This document shows, in pieces, positions 18,268 through 27,210 of a stretch of 64,000 nucleotides of DNA. Source of the stretch: Rhodococcus sp. KBS0724 (lineage in GTDB: Bacteria > Actinomycetota > Actinomycetes > Mycobacteriales > Mycobacteriaceae); contig NZ_VCBX02000001.1 in NCBI RefSeq assembly GCF_005938745.2, positions 2,824,001 through 2,888,000 of the forward strand. The letters run 5' to 3'. A program made the translations under genes and the position numbers. The notes under the pieces are model-generated. The model was given only the letters and a program-made list of their open reading frames with translations, ran no database searches and had not been told where the DNA came from. Position 1 is the stretch's first letter. The number at the start of each line of letters is the position of its first letter.

Positions 18268-19479
18268 CTAGTGTGCAACTATTCGCGGTTCCTTCACGCC
18301 GATCAGTGGAAGCAACGCCACGGCGGCAACCAGTGCGAGTACTCCGCAGACCACCAGGAACCGCCAGTCGGCGAGCCATGCACCGAGTAGTGGTGAGCCG
18401 GCGCGGGCCAACGCTGTCGGAATGGTGATCGCGGCCAGGACACTCGCGAAATGAGTAATGCCGAAGTTGTCCGCCAGTATTGACGGCCGGGCGATCACTC
18501 CGACACCTTGGCCGAGACCTACCGCCGCGACGCACAGCAACGTCAGGGGGATCGACAATCCAGCAAGAGGTAGCAGAAGTAGACCGAACCCTTGTATCGC
18601 AAACGCACCTGACGTTACCGGTGTGATGGCCAATCGGCTGCCTGCCACGGTGAGTATCAGCCGCGAAAGAATCTGCAGGACACCGACGGCAATCGGTACC
18701 GACGTTGCGACCGCAACGGAGTGGCCCTGGTCGAGCAAGTATGCGATCACGAGCAGCAGGAAGGCCGATGCCGACCCTGCCTGGGCGACGAAGGCGATCA
18801 GCAGCAACCAGAATCGGCGCTGGCGCAGTGCTGCACCGAAAGCTGTTCCCGAGCTTTTCCGGATCCGGTTACGATGTGCGGCGCGCGACGGTACGGCCCA
18901 CAGATGGCCGGGCACGGCTGTAGCGACGAGTGCGGCCGAGAGGGTGATCAAGGTTGTGCGCCAGCCGAATTCGCTGTTCATCCAGCCGAGGAGTGGATAC
19001 ACCAGATAGGTCGACAGTCCGGCGATCATCGTCACGGTCAGAATTGCCTGGTTTCGTTGATGCGACTCGGTCGCAACCACGATGACGGCGAAGGTCGATT
19101 CGTACGTCGACATCGCCAGGGCCAGCCCGATCAGTGCAAAGGCTGCGTACAGCGAGACCAGGTTGGTGGCCTGTGACCACATCAGCACCGAGCCTGCCCC
19201 GATCAGCGAGCCGGTGGCCATGAGCGTGCGTCCACCCCGGCGGTCGAGGATGCGACCGATCGGCAAAGCGGCCAGTCCGCCCACCAAAGTCGATACCGTC
19301 GAGGCGCCTGCCACGGCGGTGCGTGAGACGTCGAGATCGGTGGCGATAGGAATGAGGATCACCGGCAGGATCTGGATCATGGCGATGAAACTGATGGAGT
19401 TCGTGAGCGCGAACACCATCACCAGATGACGTCGGAATCTTGGGCTGAGACCAGCTGGTATGGAGGTCTCGGTGCTCAT
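18268..19479 (-). CDS. MFS transporter (12-TM)
   Basis: Membrane permease of 403 residues with about 12 hydrophobic segments. The typical MFS loop motif after TM2 reads GRILDRRGGRTLMATG, and the central loop is RAAHRNRIRKSSG. It resembles the CynX/NarK-like branch but has no diagnostic substrate motif. It is the last gene of a three-gene unit and overlaps the SsuD-like gene by four bases. The context suggests it moves a sulfonate, sulfone or related compound, or exports a product. That assignment is inference. Confidence 0.82.
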   Translation of the reverse strand: MSTETSIPAGLSPRFRRHLVMVFALTNSISFIAMIQILPVILIPIATDLDVSRTAVAGASTVSTLVGGLAALPIGRILDRRGGRTLMATGSLIGAGSVLMWSQATNLVSLYAAFALIGLALAMSTYESTFAVIVVATESHQRNQAILTVTMIAGLSTYLVYPLLGWMNSEFGWRTTLITLSAALVATAVPGHLWAVPSRAAHRNRIRKSSGTAFGAALRQRRFWLLLIAFVAQAGSASAFLLLVIAYLLDQGHSVAVATSVPIAVGVLQILSRLILTVAGSRLAITPVTSGAFAIQGFGLLLLPLAGLSIPLTLLCVAAVGLGQGVGVIARPSILADNFGITHFASVLAAITIPTALARAGSPLLGAWLADWRFLVVCGVLALVAAVALLPLIGVKEPRIVAH

Positions 19480-20558
19480 CCGCGAAGTAGCGGAAGCAGC
19501 TGGTTGCCTTGGCGTTCGATCTCGTGCAAGTACGGAGTATCCGACAGAACGAAGTGGCTGATTCCGAGATCTTCGTATTTACGAAGCGATTTCGCGACGT
19601 CTTCGGCGGAACCGACCAGCCAGGTGGTCGCAGCACCACCGCCGCCCACTTTGCCGGGGGTGGTGTAGAGGTTGTCATCGAGTACCTCGCCGCGGCCGGC
19701 CAGATCGAGGAGGCGTTGTTGTCCCACTGCGCTTCGGCGGTGCGGATTCTGCGCGAGTGATTGGGGTGCACCCTGCTCGCGCTGGCGAGCTGCCATCTGC
19801 GCGACTTTCTCCTCGGCTTCCTTCCAGGCCTGCTCGGTCGTGTCCCGGACGAAAGTCGTGATGCGCAAGCCATATTCGAGTGGGGCGTGTTCTCTGTCGA
19901 TCTTTCCGCTGAGTGTTGTGAGTCTGTCGATGCGTTCGGCGACGCCGTCAAGTGTTTCGCCCCAGAACAATTGGACGTCGGCCTCGGCGGCCGCGACTCT
20001 CTCGGCGGCTTCGGAGGCGCCGCCGAAGTAGAGCTTCGGGTGCGGGCGGCCTGGTCGGGTCTCGATGCGCGGCCCCACCGTCGAGTTCTCCACCTGGAAA
20101 TGCTCGCCGCGGTAGGTCACGTTCTCCTCGGTCCACAGTTTGCGAACGAGTTGGAGAAACTCTCGGGTCCGGGCATAGCGATTTGCCTGGTCGCCGTCGC
20201 TATCTCCGTAGGCGGCGAGGTCGTCCTTGCCGGATACGATGTTGACGCGCACACGACCGCCGGTGAGATGGTCGAGTGCCGCCGCAGATGCCGCAAAGTT
20301 TGCCGGTCGCCAGTACCCGGGGCGGATCGCGATGAGTGGCTCGAATGTGGTTGTCCTCGCGGCCAGTGCCGTCGCCACGGTGAATGTGTCCGGACGCCCC
20401 CAACCCGCTCCGATCAGAGCGCCAGTCCAACCGTTCTCTTCCAACGCGAGTGCCTGACGAGTGAGTGTTTCGAGGCTGTTGTGCCCCGCTTGTGTGTCGT
20501 CGCCGCGGTGGCCGGGCTCAACCTGGTTGGGGATGTACCAGAGGAATTCGGTGCTCAT
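19476..20558 (-). CDS. LLM flavin-dependent monooxygenase, SsuD-like
   Basis: TIM-barrel FMNH2-dependent monooxygenase of 360 residues, close in layout to alkanesulfonate monooxygenase: FLWYIPNQ, LTGGRVRVNIVSGKD, PHPKLYFGGASEAAERVAAAEADVQLFWGE, HRRSAVGQQRLLDLAGRG and GISHFVLSDTPYL. By eye, some residues important in E. coli SsuD differ. The Cys54 region reads WGRPDTF, the RxH of GIRLHV reads GLRITT, and the Tyr of GYPHL is Thr. It is therefore likely a paralogue with another sulfur substrate. The ATG follows AGGAAG. It overlaps both neighbours by four bases. Confidence 0.85.
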   Translation of the reverse strand: MSTEFLWYIPNQVEPGHRGDDTQAGHNSLETLTRQALALEENGWTGALIGAGWGRPDTFTVATALAARTTTFEPLIAIRPGYWRPANFAASAAALDHLTGGRVRVNIVSGKDDLAAYGDSDGDQANRYARTREFLQLVRKLWTEENVTYRGEHFQVENSTVGPRIETRPGRPHPKLYFGGASEAAERVAAAEADVQLFWGETLDGVAERIDRLTTLSGKIDREHAPLEYGLRITTFVRDTTEQAWKEAEEKVAQMAARQREQGAPQSLAQNPHRRSAVGQQRLLDLAGRGEVLDDNLYTTPGKVGGGGAATTWLVGSAEDVAKSLRKYEDLGISHFVLSDTPYLHEIERQGNQLLPLLRG

Positions 20559-21676
20559 TGATTCTTCCTGATCTGTGCGAGATGGGACAACTGGGCGTCG
20601 CGTACTTCGGCCGTTTGTCCCTGCACCAGGACGAAGAGGGCGGCGCGCGCGTACAACTGCGCGGTGTTGTCGCGAACGATGCCGCGCCCGGCTCGGGCTA
20701 TGACCAGCGCGTGGGTGAGGTTGACGAGTGCTTCGCCCATGGCAACTTTTGCCGCGAGCCGCTCATCGATTCGGTGCCTCTCGTTCCCCGTGCTCTTGGC
20801 CGCGTCGGAGAGTGCGTAGGCGTCGGCCCGAAGCTGCGCGACCCGTGGGCGCCACAGGTCGGCAAGCTCGTGGGCGGACGGATGTGCCTGCTCGAGTTCA
20901 CCGAGAACTCGCTCGGCCAGTCCGAAGTGATGTGGCCGGGCATCGCTGGCCGTACTGAAATCGGCTGTGCGGTACTTGGATAGCGGAATCCTGCTGATGA
21001 CGTTCTCTTCCGGTACGAACACGTCGGACAATGTCACCCGCTCTGTCCGACTGCCGGCCACTGCGCTCAACTCCAAGTCGGAGGCCTGAACGCGGTCGCT
21101 GATCGGTACCAGCGCGGTGACGACAGTGCGGGTTGAGCCTTCGACGGCAGCCACCATCAACACAGTGTTCAGACCCCACCCGCTGACCCACGAGATGGTG
21201 CCTGAGAACGTCCAGCCGGTAGATTCACGCGTCGCCGCGATGAAGTGGTCGGGGTATCGCCGGACATCGCTGATCGCCGCGCCGGTAAGGAGGCGTCCGC
21301 GGAGAATTTCGTAGCCGATCGAGGGCAACTCGGTTCCGGCCGTGTATGCGTCGGCCAGTCTCCCCACAACAGGAGCATGCTGCGCCCACACCAGCCACGT
21401 ATTCAGACAGGCTCCCGCCAAGATTTCGTGGAGGAGTCGATCGCCATGACGGTCGACGCCCGCCCCGTCGAATTCTGCCGGTGCAAGATGATTCAGAAGG
21501 TGCAGCTCGGAGAACTCGGCGATGCGGTCCGGAGTGACACCCAGCCGATCTGTTTCGAGTGCGGTAGGTAGCAGCACGGCGTCGGCATACCGGGTGGCAC
21601 TTGCCAGCAGGGGGTGAGTGTCGGCAGCCGTAACTGTCTGTGCCGTCACGTATGTGGCGAGTCCGGAGACAGTCAT
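20555..21676 (-). CDS. Acyl-CoA-dehydrogenase-fold monooxygenase, SfnB/DszC-like
   Basis: Protein of 373 residues with the acyl-CoA dehydrogenase fold. In sulfur loci such proteins (SfnB, DszC) act with reduced flavin on sulfides or sulfoxides instead of acyl-CoA. Visible features are the N-terminal helical domain, the beta-barrel segment GWTFSGTISWVSGWGLNTVLMVAAV, and the C-terminal helical bundle. The ATG at 21676 (MTVSGLATYV) is chosen; a 50-residue upstream extension looks non-coding. It is first in the minus-strand unit with the SsuD-like enzyme and the MFS protein. Whether it is an oxygenase or a dehydrogenase is inferred from neighbours. Confidence 0.8.
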   Translation of the reverse strand: MTVSGLATYVTAQTVTAADTHPLLASATRYADAVLLPTALETDRLGVTPDRIAEFSELHLLNHLAPAEFDGAGVDRHGDRLLHEILAGACLNTWLVWAQHAPVVGRLADAYTAGTELPSIGYEILRGRLLTGAAISDVRRYPDHFIAATRESTGWTFSGTISWVSGWGLNTVLMVAAVEGSTRTVVTALVPISDRVQASDLELSAVAGSRTERVTLSDVFVPEENVISRIPLSKYRTADFSTASDARPHHFGLAERVLGELEQAHPSAHELADLWRPRVAQLRADAYALSDAAKSTGNERHRIDERLAAKVAMGEALVNLTHALVIARAGRGIVRDNTAQLYARAALFVLVQGQTAEVRDAQLSHLAQIRKNQ

Positions 21677-21972
21677 ACAGGCAGGTTTCCTCTCGAGATG
21701 TACTGGATACGGGCAGCGGCAAAGAGGGGATTCGGATCGCCGCGAGAAAAAGTCATTGCGTCGATCGCACGTATCCCTACCTAGAAAACTACTGTGGCTG
21801 AGACGCTTTCGCCAGTTTGTGATCACGGTGAATGCAAGCCGTGACGTGCGCCCCGGAATCGGGTTGACTTCCTACCAGTGTCTTCCTGACCTCGGCGGCT
21901 GTGTTCTGAATTCACCCGCGACGGTGATCGTACGGTCTCTCTTCGACGCCCTTTCAAGAAAGGCGAACTGCT
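21677..21972. promoter_or_regulatory. Divergent regulatory region of the organosulfur cluster
   Basis: This 296-bp region has no gene and must hold both promoters. GAAAACTACTG at 21784-21794 recurs exactly at 32947-32957 in the same cluster. On the plus strand TTGACT at 21864 is a possible -35, but its -10 is poor. I see no riboswitch fold that I recognise. Confidence 0.4.
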
Positions 21973-23607
21973 TTGTTCACCAATAGATTTCAACGTGTCG
22001 TCAAGTCTGCGGCAACTGTGACCGTACTCGCGGTAGCTCTTGCAGCCTGTGGTGGCGCGTCAGCGTCGAACGACACCGCCGGCACGCCGGTGGAGGGCGG
22101 GACACTGACCTTCTACGACCCCGTCGATTATGCGGCGTGGAAACCTACGAACTCCCTCTGGTCGAACAGCCAGGTGTCCAACAATCTTGCCGAGCGGCTG
22201 ATCTGGCAGGACCCGGAGACCGGCGAATACAGGCCTTGGCTGGCGCAGTCCTACCAGATCAGCGATGACCATCTCACGTACACGTTCACGCTCAAACCCG
22301 GAGTCACGTTCAGTGACGGCACGGCGCTGACTGCCGGGGTGGTCAAGGCGAACTTCGACCAGCACGGCATCGGCGACCCGCAGATGGGCATCACCGCTGA
22401 TCCGTTCTGGACCGACTACGCGGGCACCGATGTGATCGATGACCAGACGGTTGTGGTCAAGCTGTCGAAGCCGAACGCCGGCTTCATTCAGATTCTGTCG
22501 AACTATCGGGCCAGTTCGATCCTCGGGCAATCGCTTCTGGATCGAGATCTCAACGGTCAGAGTGATCTTCGCAACTGGGTGGGAACTGGCCCCTTTGTGG
22601 TCGAGTCGGTGAACGGAACCAGTGGCGTCACCCTCGTGCGACGCGACGATTACAACTGGGCGCCTGAAGGTTCCGGTCACTCCGGCAGGGCGTATTTGGA
22701 GCGGATTGTGTTCAAGACCGTTCCGGAGGCCGGGACGCGGGTTGGCGCATTGCAGTCCGGTGAGGCGCAGGTCGCTCGCAACATCGCGCCGTACGACGAG
22801 GAGACCGTGAGCGCGGGAGGTGGGGTTCTGCTCCCTATCTCGGTGCAGGGTGAGACCAACGACCTGACCCTTCAACTGAAGGATCCGGAGGCGCCCACTC
22901 AGGACAAGCGGGTCCGTCTCGCTCTGCAGGCGGCCACGGATCGCACGGAGATCAACCAGACTGTGCTGTCCCCGAACTACCCAGTTCCATCGAGTGCTCT
23001 GGTTCAGGGAACGCCGCTACGTGGTGACGCGAGCAGCTATCTCACCTACAACCTCGACAAAGCCAAGTCCTTGCTCGACGAGGCGGGCTGGAAGCCGGGA
23101 GCCGACGGAGTGAGGGAGAAGGACGGCAAGCGGTTGGCCTTCCAATTGCGGGTCGCGCCCTACTATCAGGTCTCGCAGTCGGTTCTGGAGGTTGTGCAGT
23201 CGCAGTGGCGTAAGGCCGGTGTCGATGTCACCCTGACCCGCCCGTCGTTGACGGAGTACGAGTCCCAGTTGGCTTCCGCACCGGACTGGTACTTCACGCA
23301 AGGTCAGACCTCCACCGCCGAGCCCAGCGTTCTGCGCACGTCGTACGGGAGTGACCGTCAGAACGGGACCAAGAACTACCAGAAGGACGACAAGCTCGAT
23401 CAACTCTTGGCAGCGCAGTCGTCCGCGTTCGATCCGAACGAGCGCAAAGCCGCGATCCAGGCGATCGAAGACCACATCTTCGCCGAGGGCTACTCGATCC
23501 CGCTCTACGACGAGACCCAGGTCTTCGGGCTCGCTCCCAGCGTCCACGGTTTTGCCACTGAATCCACTGGCCGGTCGTGGTTCTACGACACGTGGGTTTC
23601 CCAGTGA
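21973..23607 (+). CDS. ABC transporter substrate-binding lipoprotein, family 5
   Basis: Solute-binding protein of 544 residues of the dipeptide/oligopeptide/nickel family, anchored by a lipid. The signal ends in a lipobox LAACGG with Cys26. GGTLTFYDPVDYAAWKP, LAQSYQISDDHLTYTFTLKPGVTFSDGTALTA and the C-terminal PLYDETQVFGLAPSVHG regions are typical of the family. The start is TTG at 21973, after AAGAAAGGCG at good spacing; no better start is seen. It heads the long plus-strand unit with two permeases and a double ATPase. The neighbouring monooxygenases suggest an organosulfur substrate rather than a peptide. Confidence 0.9.
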   Translation: MFTNRFQRVVKSAATVTVLAVALAACGGASASNDTAGTPVEGGTLTFYDPVDYAAWKPTNSLWSNSQVSNNLAERLIWQDPETGEYRPWLAQSYQISDDHLTYTFTLKPGVTFSDGTALTAGVVKANFDQHGIGDPQMGITADPFWTDYAGTDVIDDQTVVVKLSKPNAGFIQILSNYRASSILGQSLLDRDLNGQSDLRNWVGTGPFVVESVNGTSGVTLVRRDDYNWAPEGSGHSGRAYLERIVFKTVPEAGTRVGALQSGEAQVARNIAPYDEETVSAGGGVLLPISVQGETNDLTLQLKDPEAPTQDKRVRLALQAATDRTEINQTVLSPNYPVPSSALVQGTPLRGDASSYLTYNLDKAKSLLDEAGWKPGADGVREKDGKRLAFQLRVAPYYQVSQSVLEVVQSQWRKAGVDVTLTRPSLTEYESQLASAPDWYFTQGQTSTAEPSVLRTSYGSDRQNGTKNYQKDDKLDQLLAAQSSAFDPNERKAAIQAIEDHIFAEGYSIPLYDETQVFGLAPSVHGFATESTGRSWFYDTWVSQ

Positions 23608-23621
23608 GAGGCAACGGCGGA

Positions 23622-24686
23622 ATGCGTACGTACAACCTGAAACGAATCGGGCAATCGGTCCTGGTGATGTGGGCTGCTTACACGCTGTCCTTCTTCCTCC
23701 TCAGTGCGCTGCCCGGTGACGCGGTGAACAACCGTATTCAGAATCCCGAGGCTCAACTGACCCCGGAGTCTGCGCGGGCGCTGGTGGAGTACTACGGACT
23801 CGATCGGCCGTTGTTCGAGCAATACGTCAGCGGCCTTGGCGGAATTCTGCGCGGAGACTGGGGGTATTCCCTCACCAACGGGACGTCGGTGACCGGTCTT
23901 ATCGGTGACGTACTGCCGAGCACTATCCAACTCACCGGTCTGGCACTGGTTTTCGGACTCGTTCTTGCTGCTGTTCTCGCAGTGGTGGCCAACTACGCGC
24001 CTTGGGCGTCGGTGCGGAGTGTGGTCGGTTCGGTTCCGGCACTGTTCGGCTCGGTGCCCACATTTGTGGTGGGTATCCTTGTGCTGCAGTTCTTGTCGTT
24101 CAAGATCCACGTCATTCCCTCCTCCGACGACGGTTCGTTCCTCGCGCTGCTGGCGCCGGCGGCAACGTTGGCCATTCTCATCGCGGCGCCGTTGGCGCAG
24201 GTGCTCACTACCTCGATTGCCGCAACCCGAGACTTGCCGTTCGTTCACGTGCTGCAAGCGAAGGGCGCAGGGGAGGGGTATGCCTTCCAGCGGGGTGTGT
24301 TGCGAAACTCGGCATTGCCGGTGCTGACGCTGCTCGGGCTCGCCTGCGGTGAATTGATTGCCGGATCCGTGGTCACCGAGGCCGTCTACGCCCGGCCGGG
24401 GCTCGGCCAACTGACCGTGAATGCCGTTGGTACCCAGGATCTCCCGGTACTGCAGGGTGTGGTGTTGGTGGCGGCCTTGGCGTACGTGGCAGTCAACCTC
24501 GCGGTCGACCTGGCGTATCCGTTCATCGACCCGCGGATTCTGGTGGACGGGCGAAGCCAACGCGTTACGTCTCTTCGGGCCCGCGTGAAGATCGCGCTTC
24601 CCGGTCTCGGAGTGAAAGCAGCAGGCGGGGCAGTCGTACCCGTTTCGGTTCAGCGTGGCCTGCCGGTGGAGGTGTCGATGCCATGA
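23622..24686 (+). CDS. ABC transporter permease, DppB type
   Basis: Inner-membrane permease of 354 residues. It has an N-terminal TM (SVLVMWAAYTLSFFLLSALPGD), the large extracytoplasmic loop typical of DppB (LVEYYGLDRPLFEQYVSGLGGILRGDWGYS), and the EAA loop near FVHVLQAKGAGEGYAFQRGVLRNSALPV. The ATG at 23622 has GAGAGG upstream; an earlier GTG at 23604 would overlap the lipoprotein stop by four bases. An unusual basic/hydrophobic tail of about 50 residues follows the last TM. It overlaps the next permease by four bases. Confidence 0.9.
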   Translation: MRTYNLKRIGQSVLVMWAAYTLSFFLLSALPGDAVNNRIQNPEAQLTPESARALVEYYGLDRPLFEQYVSGLGGILRGDWGYSLTNGTSVTGLIGDVLPSTIQLTGLALVFGLVLAAVLAVVANYAPWASVRSVVGSVPALFGSVPTFVVGILVLQFLSFKIHVIPSSDDGSFLALLAPAATLAILIAAPLAQVLTTSIAATRDLPFVHVLQAKGAGEGYAFQRGVLRNSALPVLTLLGLACGELIAGSVVTEAVYARPGLGQLTVNAVGTQDLPVLQGVVLVAALAYVAVNLAVDLAYPFIDPRILVDGRSQRVTSLRARVKIALPGLGVKAAGGAVVPVSVQRGLPVEVSMP

Positions 24687-25597
24687 CCGCAACCATCGAA
24701 GATACGACGGGGCAGAATACGGCACCGACAGGAGCGGCAACTCCGGCCCCAGCCGCGTCGAACGTCAGGGAAGTAGTGCGATGGGCGGCCCGGAACTGGG
24801 GGTTGGTGCTGTCGACCGTCATTTTCACGCTCGCGGTACTGTGGGCGCTGCTTCCAGGTGTGTTCACCAGCTTCGATCCGATCGCCATCGACAACAGCCG
24901 TAAGCTGTTGCCGCCGTCGAGCGAACACTGGTTCGGTACCGACCTTCTCGGTCGTGACATGTACGCACGCGTTGTCTACGGCGCCCGGGCGTCGTTGCTG
25001 GGTGCGAGCATGGCGGTGGCTGTCGCAGTGATCGTCGGTTCGGTGCTGGGCGCAGTTGCCGGCTGGTTCGGCGGCTTCGTCGACACCGTCGTGATGCGGC
25101 TCATCGACGTGGTGCTCTCGGTCCCCGGGTTCTTGCTGGCGATCACGATCGTGGTGGTGTACACGGCAAAGGCCGGTCAGGCGGGTCTGATTCCCGCTGC
25201 GATCGCGGTGGGTCTGACCTCCGCGGCGACATTCGCGCGATTGATCCGATCCGAGGTCCTCAAAGTGCGGGCAAGTAACTATGTCGAGGCGGCGATCACC
25301 AGCGGGGCAACAACCTTCACGGTTCTGCGGCGACACGTGATCCCGAATTCGCTGGCTCCGACCGTATCGCTGATTGCAGTTCAGCTCGGCATCGCCATCA
25401 TCTGGATTGCCTCGCTGAGCTTCCTCGGGCTCGGTGCTCAACCGCCGAATCCCGAATGGGGACTGCTTGTTTCGGATGGGCGCCAGTTCATCGCGACCCG
25501 AGGCTGGCTCACGCTCTACCCCGCGCTCACCATCATCGCCGTGGTTCTGGCGACCAACAACATCTCTCGCCACCTCACGGCAAGGAGCTCACGATGA
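24683..25597 (+). CDS. ABC transporter permease, DppC type
   Basis: Permease of 304 residues, partner of the upstream DppB-type subunit. It has the DppC-specific block HWFGTDLLGRDMYARVVYGARASLLGA, several TM segments, the EAA loop KVRASNYVEAAITSGATTFTVLRRHVIPNSLAP, and SLSFLGLGAQPPNPEWG. The N-terminus has a soluble Ala/Pro-rich tail of about 30 residues. Four-base overlaps with both neighbours indicate coupled translation. Confidence 0.92.
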   Translation: MTATIEDTTGQNTAPTGAATPAPAASNVREVVRWAARNWGLVLSTVIFTLAVLWALLPGVFTSFDPIAIDNSRKLLPPSSEHWFGTDLLGRDMYARVVYGARASLLGASMAVAVAVIVGSVLGAVAGWFGGFVDTVVMRLIDVVLSVPGFLLAITIVVVYTAKAGQAGLIPAAIAVGLTSAATFARLIRSEVLKVRASNYVEAAITSGATTFTVLRRHVIPNSLAPTVSLIAVQLGIAIIWIASLSFLGLGAQPPNPEWGLLVSDGRQFIATRGWLTLYPALTIIAVVLATNNISRHLTARSSR

Positions 25598-27210
25598 GCC
25601 TGGATCCAGTCTTGTCCGTCAAGGGCCTTACCGTCGGCTATCGGACGAATCGCACCCTTGCGCCGGTGGTGCACGATGTCAGCTTCGACGTCGGTCCCGG
25701 CCAGGTCCTGGCTCTGGTGGGGGAGTCGGGGTCGGGCAAGACCACTACCGGCCATGCAATCCTCGGCTTGCTCCCCACGAACGGGGAGGTGATCTCGGGA
25801 TCGATCACCTTCCGCGGCCGAGAATTGACCGCGTTGAACCCCAAGGGGTGGCGCGACATTCGTGGCCGTTCGGTGAGTTTGATTCCACAGGACCCGACAG
25901 TGTCCCTGGACCCGGTCCGGCGGGTAGGCCATCAAGTCGAAGACGTGTTGCGCCTGCACACCGACCTCGAAGCGCCGGCACGGCGTGACCGTATTCACGA
26001 GCTGTTCACGCTCGTCGGTTTCGATGATGTAGAACGCCGATATCGGCAGTATCCGCATGAATTGTCAGGGGGTATGCGGCAACGAGTGCTGGTTGCAGCG
26101 GCAGTCGCAGCGGAACCCGATCTGATCATCGCCGACGAACCCACATCGGGACTCGACGCGACCGTGCAAAAGCAGGTCCTCGATCTCATCGACAGTCTGC
26201 GGGCCCGGTCGTCGACAAGCATGGTTCTGGTGACACATGATCTTGGTGTTGCCGCAGACCGCTCCGATCTCATCGGAGTCATGCGCAACGGACATCTGGT
26301 CGAAGTCGGACCGAGCGCCGACGTCATCGCGAATCCGCAGCACGCGTATACCCGGCATCTGTTGAACAGCGTGCCGTCACGGTTGTCCCTGCGCGAGAAT
26401 CGACGCTCAGTGCTCTCGACCCGAAAGACGGTCATCGAGGTCACCGACCTACAGAAGGATTACGGTGAAGTCCCTGCCGTGGACGGTATTTCGTTCCATG
26501 TCCAGCAGGGGGAGACGTTTTCGATCGTGGGCGAATCCGGTAGCGGAAAGTCGACCACAGCCCGGATCCTCGCGGGCCTCACCAACGCGACGTCGGGTCA
26601 CGCGTCCGTGCTGGGCACTGACATCACAGCACTGAGTCGTGCGGAGTTTCGGCCACTTCGTCGGGACGTGCAAATCGTGTACCAGAATCCGTACTCGTCC
26701 TTCGACCCCAGGTTCACAGTCTTCGACGTGGTCGAAGAACCGCTGCGGTCATTTCAGAAGGCGCGGTGGGGGCGGCGCCGGGGCAACGTCGACAGGGTGG
26801 CCGCGGCGCTGGAAGCCGCTGCACTTCCGGCGGACTTTGCGCGGCGTCATCCACGTGAACTCTCCGGTGGCCAACGCCAACGCGTGGCGATCGCCCGCGC
26901 GCTTGTGGTCGAACCGAAAGTGGTCGTGCTCGACGAACCGATCTCGGCGCTGGACGTATCGGTCGCCGCACAGATTCTCGAACTCTTGCAGCGCCTCCAA
27001 GAAGACCTTGGTCTCACCTATGTCTTCATCTCGCACGACTTGTCCGTTGTCTCCGCAATCTCCGACCGAGTCGCAGTGATGCAGCGCGGACGAATCGTCG
27101 AACAAGGTTCTGTGGAACAGGTCTTTTCGAATCCGACGGACGACTACACCGTGCGGTTGCTGGACGCGATCGCCGGACGCGAACTCACCACTACCCGAGG
27201 AATCTCATGA
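25594..27210 (+). CDS. ABC transporter ATP-binding protein, fused DppD-DppF type
   Basis: Double ATPase of 538 residues that powers the upstream importer. Domain 1 has Walker [10 protein letters not shown], signature LSGGMRQRV and Walker B LIIADEPTSG; domain 2 (from about residue 275) has [18 protein letters not shown] and VVLDEPISALD. Each half ends in the switch region LVTHDLG or FISHDLS. The ATG at 25594 follows AAGGAG and overlaps the permease stop by four bases. The fusion of two ATPases in one chain is common in actinobacterial Dpp/Opp-type systems. Confidence 0.93.
   Translation: MSLDPVLSVKGLTVGYRTNRTLAPVVHDVSFDVGPGQVLALVGESGSGKTTTGHAILGLLPTNGEVISGSITFRGRELTALNPKGWRDIRGRSVSLIPQDPTVSLDPVRRVGHQVEDVLRLHTDLEAPARRDRIHELFTLVGFDDVERRYRQYPHELSGGMRQRVLVAAAVAAEPDLIIADEPTSGLDATVQKQVLDLIDSLRARSSTSMVLVTHDLGVAADRSDLIGVMRNGHLVEVGPSADVIANPQHAYTRHLLNSVPSRLSLRENRRSVLSTRKTVIEVTDLQKDYGEVPAVDGISFHVQQGETFSIVGESGSGKSTTARILAGLTNATSGHASVLGTDITALSRAEFRPLRRDVQIVYQNPYSSFDPRFTVFDVVEEPLRSFQKARWGRRRGNVDRVAAALEAAALPADFARRHPRELSGGQRQRVAIARALVVEPKVVVLDEPISALDVSVAAQILELLQRLQEDLGLTYVFISHDLSVVSAISDRVAVMQRGRIVEQGSVEQVFSNPTDDYTVRLLDAIAGRELTTTRGIS

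Noticed and set aside
21677-21972. SAM-type riboswitch in the leader of the sulfur cluster
   Set aside because: No conserved core or kink-turn pattern can be traced by eye; a covariance search would be needed.
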